Origin: Anaerolineae bacterium
GTDB lineage: Bacteria; Chloroflexota; Anaerolineae; Anaerolineales; Villigracilaceae
Direction: 5' to 3'
Assembly: GCA_021324435.1 (NCBI GenBank)
Contig: JAJPIZ010000011.1
Location: 1-64,000 of the forward strand
DNA length: 64,000 bases
A program made the position numbers and the translations under genes. Below the pieces are notes generated by a model. That model saw only the letters and a program-made list of their open reading frames with translations, made no database searches and was not told the origin of the DNA. Position 1 is the first letter of the stretch. Every line of letters begins with the position of its first letter. Shown here in pieces: positions 48,154 through 57,387 of the stretch.

Positions 48154-48552
48154 TTATTCATCCACAAATACTTTTTCGGGTTTGATTTTGTAGATCACAC
48201 GAACCTGGCCTGGCCGGGGTTTCCATTGCTCGCCGTTGTGATATTTCATGTTGAGTTTATTGATGTGGGCGTCCGCGCCTTCCTCTGTGATCTCCACCAC
48301 GCGGCCGCGCACTTGAATGTAACGATATGGATCCTTCGGGTCTGCGATCACCGCCGCGACGCGAGGACGCGCGCGCATGTTCTTGTCTTTGAGTCGTCCC
48401 TTTGCCGAGTTGATAAGAATGTATTCCCCGTCTGTGTTGAACCAAATGGGAGTGACTTGCGGCGAGCCATCTGAAAATACAGTGGCGAGATAGAGAAATG
48501 CACAAGCCTCGTCTTTGAGCAGATCGCGGTGGGATTCGGGAATGGAATTCAT
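48154..48552 (-). CDS. PPOX-class F420-dependent enzyme family protein
   Basis: AFLYLATVFSDGSPQVTPIWFNTDGEYILINSAKGRLKDKNMRARPRVAAVI. Confidence 0.85.
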   Translation of the reverse strand: MNSIPESHRDLLKDEACAFLYLATVFSDGSPQVTPIWFNTDGEYILINSAKGRLKDKNMRARPRVAAVIADPKDPYRYIQVRGRVVEITEEGADAHINKLNMKYHNGEQWKPRPGQVRVIYKIKPEKVFVDE

Positions 48553-48606
48553 ACATGCCTCTTGCTTGCAAGTCTAACAAGCGCGCATAAGATTCTTGTT
48601 AGCGTT

Positions 48607-49425
48607 TTATCGAAACAAATCCTGATCCCTGGGGCGAATCAATTCGTTGAGCGAGCCTTCGCGCAGTGGATAGGGAAACCCGCGCACATGGACCACGGGC
48701 GTGCCCTCCGCGGCTTGGCCCATCACGAGTGAAGCGGCCGCGGCCAATTCATCTGCCACACCGACGATGGTGATGCGCAAGGTGTAGCCGAATAAATCTT
48801 TCCAGCCGCGCTCATCAATCACAGCAGGGATTCCGCTCAGGCCAATGCAGACTCCCTCCGTGCCGATGCGCCAGGCGCGGCCATGCGAGTCAATGATCAT
48901 GACGCCGATTCTTTTGCCGGTAGTGCTTTCAATTTTGGCGCGAATGTTGGACGCGGATTGATCGGGGTTTTCGGGGAGGAGCAAAACATATTCTTCCTCT
49001 TCCCGCGCCCCTTCGTCCTTCTCTCGATTTTGGGGGAAGGGCAAAGGAGAAACGTTTGAGTGATCAATTCCTGCATTGGCGCAGACAAAGCCGAGTTTAT
49101 GTTCGACAATGATTGTGCCCGGTCGGGTGCGCAGAACGGCATTGCTTTCCTGAAGCATCAATTCAACCATGCGCGGGTCTTTTTCGGTTTGCACGGCGAG
49201 TTCTTTTGCGCGTTCGCTCGGCGTGACAGTGGCAAGATTGACCATCCGCCCTTCGGCTTTGCTGACGATCTTCTGGGCAAGGACAAAAATGTCATTGTCT
49301 TCGAGATCGGTCTTTGAAGAATGAAGCGAATTGAGAATAATATCCGCCAGGTCATCACCGTGGCGGATGAGAGGAATATTTTGTAGGGGGGTGAGGGTAA
49401 GAGGCTTCATCCACAGATTATTCAA
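48607..49425 (-). CDS. cofE: Coenzyme F420:L-glutamate ligase CofE
   Basis: PLIRHGDDLADIIL; DIFVLAQKIVSKAEGRMVNLATVTPSERAKELA; VMIIDSHGRAWRIGTEGVCIGLSGIPAVIDERG. Confidence 0.92.
   Translation of the reverse strand: MNNLWMKPLTLTPLQNIPLIRHGDDLADIILNSLHSSKTDLEDNDIFVLAQKIVSKAEGRMVNLATVTPSERAKELAVQTEKDPRMVELMLQESNAVLRTRPGTIIVEHKLGFVCANAGIDHSNVSPLPFPQNREKDEGAREEEEYVLLLPENPDQSASNIRAKIESTTGKRIGVMIIDSHGRAWRIGTEGVCIGLSGIPAVIDERGWKDLFGYTLRITIVGVADELAAAASLVMGQAAEGTPVVHVRGFPYPLREGSLNELIRPRDQDLFR
48991..49050. repeat. Low-complexity CCTTC/GAAGG in-frame segment inside cofE
   Basis: TTCTTCCTCTTCCCGCGCCCCTTCGTCCTTCTCTCGATTTTGGGGGAAGGGCAAAGGAG; encodes PLPFPQNREKDEGAREEE. Confidence 0.6.
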
Positions 49426-50104
49426 TCTTTTGTTTTGTCGCGCCGGTTATTTTTATCCCGGCATGTGTTGAACCATATTGTCTGTTGATGTTGATTAGCA
49501 CACTGGTCAGCCCTTCAACGACGACTGAATTCTCGATGGGTCCGGCGTCCCAGCCGGTCAACCCGGCCGCGGCGACCAATTTCAACGTTTCTGCGCGTGC
49601 TTGTTTGCTCGTCCCTGTGACCAGCACATCGCATTCAATGTCCTCGTCCTGCAATAAATGTTCATGTGAGATGGTTTGAAATGCGGCTGCGACCTCGACT
49701 CCCTCGCCGAGGATTTGTTTCGCCTCTTGCGCCGCGGAGCCGGCGGCGGGCATCTGGACTTTGGTCACTTTGGGCGGGACGAGAGGGGCTGTCACGTCAA
49801 TCAGGATTTTTCCTGTGAGCGCATCCTTCACAGACTCGAGCGTTTCGCGGTGCGCTGCGTAAGGAACGGTGAGCACGGCAATGTCCGCTTGTTGCGCGGC
49901 CTCCAGGTTTGACATGCCAACAATATATGCTTCGCCTTCGAGCAGGCCCAATAATTCTTTCGCGGTCGCTTCCGCTTTTTCACGCGTACGCGAGCCGATG
50001 TGAACATGATAACCGGCTTTCGCCCAGCGGTATGCGAGGCCTTTGCCTTCTTTGCCTGTGCCGCCAAGCACTGCAATGGTCAAGAGAATGGATGGCTCAC
50101 TCAT
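49418..50104 (-). CDS. npdG: NADPH-dependent F420 reductase
   Basis: IAVLGGTGKEGKGLAYRWAKAGYHVHIGSRTREKAEATAKEL. Confidence 0.9.
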   Translation of the reverse strand: MSEPSILLTIAVLGGTGKEGKGLAYRWAKAGYHVHIGSRTREKAEATAKELLGLLEGEAYIVGMSNLEAAQQADIAVLTVPYAAHRETLESVKDALTGKILIDVTAPLVPPKVTKVQMPAAGSAAQEAKQILGEGVEVAAAFQTISHEHLLQDEDIECDVLVTGTSKQARAETLKLVAAAGLTGWDAGPIENSVVVEGLTSVLININRQYGSTHAGIKITGATKQKIE

Positions 50105-51447
50105 TGTTTGAATTTATCCTGATAGCGTTTCCAGACTTTTGGCGCGAGTTCGCGGGCGCGCGCCGCGATTTCTTCTTCGTCCAGCGTAACCAACTCGCGG
50201 TCTTTCATCAGGACTTTCCCTGCCACAATGGTGGTTGTCACCATGCTTTGTTGAAAGCCGAAGATGATATGCCACGGAAGATTCTCTGGAGAGAAGGGGG
50301 TCGGGGACTGATAATCAACAAAGATCAAATCTGCGAACGCACCGGGGATAATTTGGCCAACGGGCGCTTGAGGGAAGAAGATATTCGCCAGTGCGGCGTT
50401 GTTGTAGATTGCCATTTGTTGAACATCGTATCCGTTCATGCGGCGCGGATCGCGGCTGGTCGCTTTGTGCAGGAAATAGGCCGCCTTCCATTCATCCCAC
50501 ATGGCATTGTTGAAACCGTCATTGCCGAGGCAGACTTTAACTCCAGCGCGCATCATTGATTCGACCGGCGCAGCGCCAACCGCATTATTCATGTTCGAGC
50601 GCGGCTGATGCGTGACCCACGTACCGGATTCTTTGAGTAGATTGATCTCGGCTGTGTCAACGTGAACGCAGTGCGCTGTAATGGTTTTTGGTCCGAGAAT
50701 GTCGTGATTCTTCAAGCGGTCAATCACGCGCATGTTCGATTTGTTCAGGCTGTCGTATTCGTCCGCTTCGTGTTCAGCCGCGTGGATGTGGAAGCCGGTC
50801 CCCTCAGGCGCCAAGGTACGACAAGCCTGAAGGGTGGCGCCCGAAAGCGTCAGGCTGGCGTGCAGGCCGAAGGTCCCGGCCAGACGCGGATGCGGATTGC
50901 CTGCCAGTCGCTTCAAGAATCGGACATTCTCTTTGATCCCCGCGTCCGCTTTTTCCAATCCATCGCGATCGGTGACCTCGTAGCATAGTACCGCGCGCAG
51001 ACCGGATTTGTCCACTGCTTCAGCGATGATGTCGAGCGAGCCGTCAATCGCGTTTGACGAAGCGTGATGATCAATCAATGTGGTTGTGCCGTGCTTGATG
51101 GCATCCACCAGACAGATCAATGCCGAATATCGAATGTCTTCTTCGAGCAGAGACTTATCCAGCGGCCACCAGAGTTTTTCAAGGATTTCAGGAAAATCTT
51201 TCGGCGCGGAGCCGGGGATGGACATGCCGCGCGCGAAGGCTCCATAAAAATGCGTGTGCGCGCAGATGCCGCCGGGCATGACAATTTGCCCATGCGCGTC
51301 GAGTCTCTTCGCTTTTGGATATAACTTTTCGAGTTTGGACGCAGGCCCCACTTCATGGATGTGATCGCCTGAAATGTAGACCGCGTGATTTTCCTGAATG
51401 CGATTTGGGCTTTCAAAGGTAATGAGCGTTGCGTTTGTAATGAGCAT
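50101..51447 (-). CDS. Amidohydrolase (MTA/SAH deaminase-like)
   Basis: MPGGICAHTHFYGAF; HAAEHEADEY; TAHCVHV; LGNDGFNN. Confidence 0.87.
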   Translation of the reverse strand: MLITNATLITFESPNRIQENHAVYISGDHIHEVGPASKLEKLYPKAKRLDAHGQIVMPGGICAHTHFYGAFARGMSIPGSAPKDFPEILEKLWWPLDKSLLEEDIRYSALICLVDAIKHGTTTLIDHHASSNAIDGSLDIIAEAVDKSGLRAVLCYEVTDRDGLEKADAGIKENVRFLKRLAGNPHPRLAGTFGLHASLTLSGATLQACRTLAPEGTGFHIHAAEHEADEYDSLNKSNMRVIDRLKNHDILGPKTITAHCVHVDTAEINLLKESGTWVTHQPRSNMNNAVGAAPVESMMRAGVKVCLGNDGFNNAMWDEWKAAYFLHKATSRDPRRMNGYDVQQMAIYNNAALANIFFPQAPVGQIIPGAFADLIFVDYQSPTPFSPENLPWHIIFGFQQSMVTTTIVAGKVLMKDRELVTLDEEEIAARARELAPKVWKRYQDKFKQ

Positions 51448-53990
51448 TAACTGAAACCAAATTGAGTGGGGTGAGGAAGTTTATAACCCGATGCACCGAT
51501 TTCCCAAAGCGTGAGATACGCGGCCTCGCGCACTTCCGCATCGTCGCCATACATGGCCTCATAGATTTGTTTGACGGTTCCATCGTTTGGATTCTGTTTG
51601 AGATATGGCAGCGCCGCGAGGCGCTCTTCCACTTTTGGACTCTTCACCGCGGCCAACAGGACCTCTGTGGCGGGCGCGCCCGGTGCAATGCCAACTCCCT
51701 GCGTCCCGGCGATTTCGATCAGCCACGGACTCTCCGACGGCGCTTTGAGCGGGCGCGGGACACGCGGGTTATCCGTGCGTTGTGCCGACTCGATCACTTC
51801 ATTGGCCGAATTGCGAACCACCCATTGATCGTCTTCCACTTGCATCTTCTTGATCAATTCCCAGGCCCAGGGTTCGTCCACGCGTGCCAATCCATAGACC
51901 ACAGCGCGGCGTAACAAAAAGTCCGCCAGAGTCGCGCCGTCCTTCAACATGGCGTGGCCTTCGCTGGGATCATTGGCGAGCGATTCAGCCGCGGCGCGGC
52001 GCAGGTCTTCGTCCGCATTTAGCAATGTATGGGCTACAACTTCGAGCGCCTCGTTGGTTCCAATGGCGACCAAAGCGAGACAAGCCGCGCGTCGAGCGGT
52101 GACGTTGGGCGCCTGCAACATTCCCTCGAGCGTCCGAATTGATTTTGTATCGCGCAACGCGCCGCTTCCTAAAGCGAGCAATTTCATTAGTTCAAATGAA
52201 AGTGTATTGGTCAATTGGCGGAATAACGTTGTGACCACCGGATCATTGCTGGCGACAAACGCGGCCAACGCTTGTCCGCGCAGAGACAGCGGCAGGCCTT
52301 CTGTTTGAAGAAGTTCGGCCAGGCTGGCCATCAATTTGCCGCGCCAGGGCGCGTCGCGCGGCGCGTCGCGCAACCAGCGCGCGGCAGTGAGCATCGGTCG
52401 GTGCATTGGCAGGCGCGACCATTCAAGCATATTCTTGACAAGCCCGCTTACGTCACCGTTCGAGGCGAGATAGCGCATGGCGAGAATCTTTCCAGCCCAA
52501 TCCGGCTGATTGAGCAGAGTCTCATCAGCTTGTAGCCCGGCTAATGCGCGCCCAGCTAAAAATCCACCGATCACCGGATGGATGAATCGCATCTTGTTGT
52601 TCGGATGCGAAACCACCAATCCGCTGGATGCCATCCTGCCCAGTAACCCCGGGGTGGGCGAAGGTATTCCTCGAGGTCTCTTTTTCTTTTTTTCAAGGGG
52701 GTCGGTTTTGCTCTCTTCGTTTCCAGAAGACTCTTCCGTTTGTTGTTCAATTTCTTCCGGCAATTCAAACGACTTTACCCAGTCGCGCGCTTTGCGCGGA
52801 TCGAAAATCGGCTGTCCGGTCAATGTGACTTGCATGGCCAGCGCCTCGAGCGCGGCCAAAGGTGTGTTGCTTGGAGCAAGGCGACGAATGTGTGAGGTGA
52901 TCGCTTCGAGGATATGCGGTCCAAGCGCATCGCCCGCGTACGCTCCCCAGACTTTAAGAGTCAATTCAAGCGGGGTCAGGCCCTGATTGTCTATGTTCAG
53001 CCACGTGTTGAGAAGAACAGGGTCCACGTGATTGGAACCAGCCTGCGCCCAACTTTCGATTGCAATGTATTGCGTCCAGAGTTCGCTCCATTTGTTGAGG
53101 AAACGAGCCTGGGTATGCCTGTTCCATCCAGCGATGGCAATCGGCGCGAACTTCAGAGCCATTAATCCATCCGTGTATTCCGGCGCGCCGGTGGTGACGA
53201 CATGAATTTTTGGATATTCGGTCAACAACAACCGGAGATAATCGGAAACTGCTTGCTGGCCGTCTGGAGTCAATTCGTCGAAGCCATCCAGCAGGAGCAG
53301 GGCGCGGCCTGAGCGAAAGGAATGTTGAACGAAGGCGGGAATCCGTCCGAGGTCCAGAACTGATGCGTGCTCGGAGGCCAGGTCCGCGATTTGGTTCAGA
53401 ACATCCTTTGCATCATTTACCGGAAGTTTTAGGTCTGCAACATGCAGGAGGAAAGGAATTGCATCTTTGAACGCGCCAAGACTTTCGCTTCGGTTGGCCG
53501 CGAGTGACGCAAGATGCGCCAGCGCGACCGTCTTGCCTGTGCCGGGCTGTCCAACAATCACCAGATTCATTCCGCCGGAAATTGCCTGTTCCATGCTCAG
53601 GGTTGGTGCGTTGTAGATCGCGGCGAGCTCAGGCCAGGCTGGCAGGTAGGGCAGAGTCGAAGTGACGATGTCTTCGGTGGGGATGACGCCACCCGGTTCA
53701 ACGCGTGGCGGCGGAGCGAGCAAGCGCGGCTCTTGAAGAATTTCATTCAACGCGAAGAGCGGCGCAGCGAGGTGCATGCCTTGTGCGCGCCGCAACGTGG
53801 CGCGCCGGTGATTTTGCTCCACGCTGTTCGTGCGGCGCGACTTCGCTTCTTCGTTTTGTTCTCTGATGCTTTCGACAAGTTCTTTCCAGATCGGGCGGAT
53901 GCGCGTCGCCAGCCACCAGAAAATGCTGGCGGCGATGAAACCAAAGAAAAATGAAAGCGGGTCAAGTGAAATCGGAAAAGGGAATCTCAT
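51447..53990 (-). CDS. Membrane-anchored NACHT-type NTPase with C-terminal HEAT repeats
   Basis: N-terminal TM; GQPGTGKTVALAHLASL; ALLLLDGFDELTPDGQQAV; HEAT-like repeats to the C-terminus. Confidence 0.82.
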   Translation of the reverse strand: MRFPFPISLDPLSFFFGFIAASIFWWLATRIRPIWKELVESIREQNEEAKSRRTNSVEQNHRRATLRRAQGMHLAAPLFALNEILQEPRLLAPPPRVEPGGVIPTEDIVTSTLPYLPAWPELAAIYNAPTLSMEQAISGGMNLVIVGQPGTGKTVALAHLASLAANRSESLGAFKDAIPFLLHVADLKLPVNDAKDVLNQIADLASEHASVLDLGRIPAFVQHSFRSGRALLLLDGFDELTPDGQQAVSDYLRLLLTEYPKIHVVTTGAPEYTDGLMALKFAPIAIAGWNRHTQARFLNKWSELWTQYIAIESWAQAGSNHVDPVLLNTWLNIDNQGLTPLELTLKVWGAYAGDALGPHILEAITSHIRRLAPSNTPLAALEALAMQVTLTGQPIFDPRKARDWVKSFELPEEIEQQTEESSGNEESKTDPLEKKKKRPRGIPSPTPGLLGRMASSGLVVSHPNNKMRFIHPVIGGFLAGRALAGLQADETLLNQPDWAGKILAMRYLASNGDVSGLVKNMLEWSRLPMHRPMLTAARWLRDAPRDAPWRGKLMASLAELLQTEGLPLSLRGQALAAFVASNDPVVTTLFRQLTNTLSFELMKLLALGSGALRDTKSIRTLEGMLQAPNVTARRAACLALVAIGTNEALEVVAHTLLNADEDLRRAAAESLANDPSEGHAMLKDGATLADFLLRRAVVYGLARVDEPWAWELIKKMQVEDDQWVVRNSANEVIESAQRTDNPRVPRPLKAPSESPWLIEIAGTQGVGIAPGAPATEVLLAAVKSPKVEERLAALPYLKQNPNDGTVKQIYEAMYGDDAEVREAAYLTLWEIGASGYKLPHPTQFGFS

Positions 53991-53999
53991 GATTGCGAT

Positions 54000-54701
54000 T
54001 CAACCCGCGTACAAGATCCGTCCGCAGGAGGGACAATGAACAAGTTGCGCCGTATGCCGCGCGTTTTGTTGAAGAGCGGCGGTGAGCGTTGTGCCGCACG
54101 CGCCGCAGGCATTATCAGAAATTTCCGCGACTGCCACACCGCGCCTTTGCTGGCGAAGATTTTCGTAAGTTGCGAGCATTTCCGCGGCAATGGTTTCCGT
54201 TGCGGCATGGCGCTCCACTTGCAAACTTTCAAGATCGCGCGAAAGCGATTCTTGTTCGGCGATCAGTTTGCGATGTTCATCGCCGAGCCGCGCTTGAATC
54301 TGTTTCAGTTTTTCCCGGGACTCCATCAAAGCGGCCTCCGCGGTCTCTGCCTTTGACATGGCTTCCAATTCGCGGTCTTCCAGCGTGGCGAGATGTTTTT
54401 TCAAAGAGACAATGTCAGCCTGTAAGTCCTGCAACTCTTTTGGATTGCGGACATTGCCGCCATAAAGGCTGGACTCGATTTGCTGGATCTTGATTTGCTG
54501 TTCGTGCGCCTCCGCCTCGGACCTACGGCGGGCGTGCTCTGCATTATGTTGTTCCACTTCCGCGGCCTTGACCTGCTCCATCGCCGCTCGAAGTTCTGCG
54601 TCGTTCTCGAGCGTCTCACGAATCTTGGTCAGCTTTGCTTCGATTCGGCTGATTTGGCTGTCCACTTTTTGCAGGCGGAAAAGTCCCAGCGATGCGCTCA
54701 T
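54000..54701 (-). CDS. Coiled-coil protein with C4-type zinc ribbon (CT398-like)
   Basis: MSASLGLFRLQKVDSQISRIEAKLTKIRE...; ACGACGTTL...LVHCPSCGRILY; start at 54701. Confidence 0.87.
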   Translation of the reverse strand: MSASLGLFRLQKVDSQISRIEAKLTKIRETLENDAELRAAMEQVKAAEVEQHNAEHARRRSEAEAHEQQIKIQQIESSLYGGNVRNPKELQDLQADIVSLKKHLATLEDRELEAMSKAETAEAALMESREKLKQIQARLGDEHRKLIAEQESLSRDLESLQVERHAATETIAAEMLATYENLRQQRRGVAVAEISDNACGACGTTLTAALQQNARHTAQLVHCPSCGRILYAG

Positions 54702-54707
54702 GGTTCG

Positions 54708-54713
54708 ATTATA
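54708..54713 (-). promoter_or_regulatory. -10 box TATAAT, 6 nt before ATG 54701
   Basis: minus-strand TATAAT-CGAACC-ATG. Confidence 0.65.
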
Positions 54714-54717
54714 TACG

Positions 54718-54749
54718 AAAACCCCTCTTCTTTTGTTGAAGAGGGATTG
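54718..54749 (-). terminator. Rho-independent terminator downstream of the serine hydrolase gene
   Basis: CCCTCTTC-TTTTGTT-GAAGAGGG with flanking A/T runs. Confidence 0.75.
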
Positions 54750-54756
54750 TTTTTTC

Positions 54757-56247
54757 TCATTGCGAACTTGAATTGTAGAAGTTGTACGATGCCTGTGCGA
54801 GGTTGGCGAACAAAGCATTTGCCTCATCGAAGACGATTTGCACGGGATGGTGTGCGTAGATTGCCAACACAAAGTTTCCTCCGGGCGTGTACACAATGCC
54901 CGCGTCGCTGAAGTTGCGGATGACGCCATCTGTATCTGTGACCCAGCCATGTTTGTGCGCGACTTGTGTTCCCTCGGGGACCCCGGCCTCGATCAACACG
55001 CCAATTTTATCGGCGACGAGGTAATTGATGATTTGCTTGCAAACGTCCTGGTCAATCTTATCGGGGAAGGCGGCTACCAGCGCGCCGCCGCCGGTCTGTG
55101 CGCATTGATAAATATCTTCGAGGATCATGCCCATGTCGGACGGGGTGGTTTGATTGTACGAATCTGGGTCGGTGTTGATATCCGCCCGCGAGTTGGCGGG
55201 CGTAGTGAATCGTTGCAGGAGCGGCGAGCCGGGCGCAAAAAAGCCGGCAAGGAATGTGTTGTCCAATCCGAGTTTCTTCATGTACTCGGTCACGATCAAA
55301 GGGCCTCGATCTACATCCAACTCGGCCATGATCGCGTCTGAGGCAACATTGTCCGATTTGTGAATCATGTTCACAATTTTATCGTTGACCGTACTATCTA
55401 CCGGATCGGTTCCGTGCTGGATGAAATACGAAACCAATATTGGAATCTTGATTGTGCTGGAGGCGGTGAACGCAACGTCGGGATCAACCGACAGTTCTTG
55501 TCCCTGATTAAGTGCAAAGTGAATCTCTTGTCCATTTTGAAGGTCGAGCATGTAAATACCGATCACTCCATCATAACCAGATTTGGCGATGATCTGTTTC
55601 ATCTGTGTTTCGAGATTCTGAATGGTTGGGCGCGCCGCGGCATTCTGTGTGAAAGCCAAAGCGACCGTGCGATTGGTCGGCGAGCGCAGTGCATCCTCGA
55701 TCAATGGAACAGCACGGTCAATATCCAATGTTTGGCCCGGTGTGCCCGGAGTGTAGCCGGTGGAACCGGGGATGGGTTGCGGGGGAGTGGGTGGTTGATC
55801 GTAGCGCGGCGCAATTTCTGTTTGCAGGTAGGCGCGCAGGCGTTCTTCAGAAATCGTTGCGCGCAAAGGTACGGCAACAGGAGTTGGGTCACGGTTCCAA
55901 AGATAATCCCAGAATCCTCCCCAGAACGCGCCGCCGGTTCGGGTCAGGTCTGCCGCGGCCAGCATTGAATCCATATCCAATTGAAACCCGACCAGCGTCG
56001 GGTCAATCTGGATCGCGCTTCCAGCGTATTGAATTTCAATGGGTGTGTTATAAATTTGCAGGACGCGTTGCGAAGCGGTCTGTGGGTCCAGCCCTCCGAC
56101 GGGCACTCCGGCAATCGTCATTCCGGCGGGATAATTATTTCGTTCCCGACTGTAACCGATCAATGAAACAATGGTCAAGACGATGGCAATGATAAGCAGG
56201 AAGATCGCGGTCCCCCTGAGGATAATATTGGCATTGCGGTTTCTCAC
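54757..56247 (-). CDS. Class A beta-lactamase-related serine hydrolase with N-terminal TM and peptidoglycan-binding-4-like region
   Basis: AFTASSTIKIPILVSYF (SxxK); KSDNVASDAIM (SDN); HKHGWV (KxG). Confidence 0.85.
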   Translation of the reverse strand: MRNRNANIILRGTAIFLLIIAIVLTIVSLIGYSRERNNYPAGMTIAGVPVGGLDPQTASQRVLQIYNTPIEIQYAGSAIQIDPTLVGFQLDMDSMLAAADLTRTGGAFWGGFWDYLWNRDPTPVAVPLRATISEERLRAYLQTEIAPRYDQPPTPPQPIPGSTGYTPGTPGQTLDIDRAVPLIEDALRSPTNRTVALAFTQNAAARPTIQNLETQMKQIIAKSGYDGVIGIYMLDLQNGQEIHFALNQGQELSVDPDVAFTASSTIKIPILVSYFIQHGTDPVDSTVNDKIVNMIHKSDNVASDAIMAELDVDRGPLIVTEYMKKLGLDNTFLAGFFAPGSPLLQRFTTPANSRADINTDPDSYNQTTPSDMGMILEDIYQCAQTGGGALVAAFPDKIDQDVCKQIINYLVADKIGVLIEAGVPEGTQVAHKHGWVTDTDGVIRNFSDAGIVYTPGGNFVLAIYAHHPVQIVFDEANALFANLAQASYNFYNSSSQ

Positions 56248-56346
56248 TCGGCCTCCAAATTATGACTTTCGTCGTCAAAAAGTATAACACAAGCAACCTG
56301 GCTACCTGTGCTAGAATATCTTAACATCATGTGAGAAAGGGAATCT

Positions 56347-57306
56347 ATGCTCCGTTCATTTCTGATTTATCTTTCCAAAGCGGCCTGGGCGCAGAAGATG
56401 GTCACAAGTTGGAAATTCGCCTGGCGAACCGCATCCCGTTTTGTGGCAGGCACCAAGATAGACGATGCCATCCGTGCTATTCGTGAACTCAATGCAAAAG
56501 GCATCAACGTCACGCTCGATCATTTGGGGGAGCATACCAGTAAACCTGAAGAGGCCTCCGAGGCCACCACTGAGATTTTGAATACATTGGATGAAATCGA
56601 GAAATCGGATGTGCGCGCAAACGTTTCGATCAAGCTGACTCAAATCGGTCTGGGCCTTGACGAAAACCTGTGCGCGCAAAACCTCGAGCGGATTCTCGCC
56701 CGCGCCAAAGAACAAAACAATTTCATCCGCATTGACATGGAAGATACGCCATACACGGATAAGACCATCAACCTGTATTGTCAAATGCGCAAGAAGGGGT
56801 ACGACAATGTGGGAATGGTTCTGCAATCCTATCTTTATCGAACGGAAGCGGACGCTCGCAAATTGCTGGCGGATAACACCCCGATACGACTTGTTAAAGG
56901 CGCGTATCAGGAACCGCCAGAGAAAGCCTTTCCGAAGAAACACGATGTGGATGCAAATTATGACCTGTTGACGAAAATCATCATGGACGCTTCGCTGGCC
57001 GCCGGCGCACGAAAAGTCGGGGCGGACGGGCGTTTTCCTCCGATTGCCGCCATCGGTACGCACGATGTCAATCGCATCGAATTTGCGAAACAGTATGCCC
57101 AGAAGATAAACCTGCCGAAAGACGCCTGGGAAATTCAAATGCTTTTCGGCATCCGCCGGGATTTGCAGGATCAATTGGTCAAAGATGGATACATGGTGCG
57201 CGTGTATGTTCCTTTCGGCACTCACTGGTATCCTTACTTTATGCGCCGCCTCGCAGAGCGTCCTGCCAACGTTTGGTTCTTCGTCTCGAATTTCTTCAAA
57301 GGTTGA
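56347..57306 (+). CDS. Proline dehydrogenase
   Basis: VTLDHLGEHTSKPEEASEATTEIL; RLVKGAYQEP; VRVYVPFGTHWYPYFMRRLAERPANVWFF. Confidence 0.92.
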   Translation: MLRSFLIYLSKAAWAQKMVTSWKFAWRTASRFVAGTKIDDAIRAIRELNAKGINVTLDHLGEHTSKPEEASEATTEILNTLDEIEKSDVRANVSIKLTQIGLGLDENLCAQNLERILARAKEQNNFIRIDMEDTPYTDKTINLYCQMRKKGYDNVGMVLQSYLYRTEADARKLLADNTPIRLVKGAYQEPPEKAFPKKHDVDANYDLLTKIIMDASLAAGARKVGADGRFPPIAAIGTHDVNRIEFAKQYAQKINLPKDAWEIQMLFGIRRDLQDQLVKDGYMVRVYVPFGTHWYPYFMRRLAERPANVWFFVSNFFKG

Positions 57307-57315
57307 ACATATAGC

Positions 57316-57347
57316 AAGACCAGTTCCTAAAAGGAACCTGGTCTTTT
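57316..57347 (+). terminator. Rho-independent terminator after proline dehydrogenase
   Basis: AAGACCAGTTCC-TAAAA-GGAACCTGGTCTTTTG (one bulge). Confidence 0.8.
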
Positions 57348-57387
57348 GTATTAGGGCGGGAAAGAAGTTTTGTGGTAAAACCATGCC

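Noticed and set aside
53770-53800. Repeat-derived peptide TLRRAQGMHL in the NACHT protein
   Set aside because: Resembles an LRQAQG-type repeat peptide, but the DNA match to other copies was too weak to support.
54702-54950. N-terminal extension of the zinc-ribbon protein ORF
   Set aside because: Runs through a terminator and into the upstream gene; ATG 54701 fits the family.
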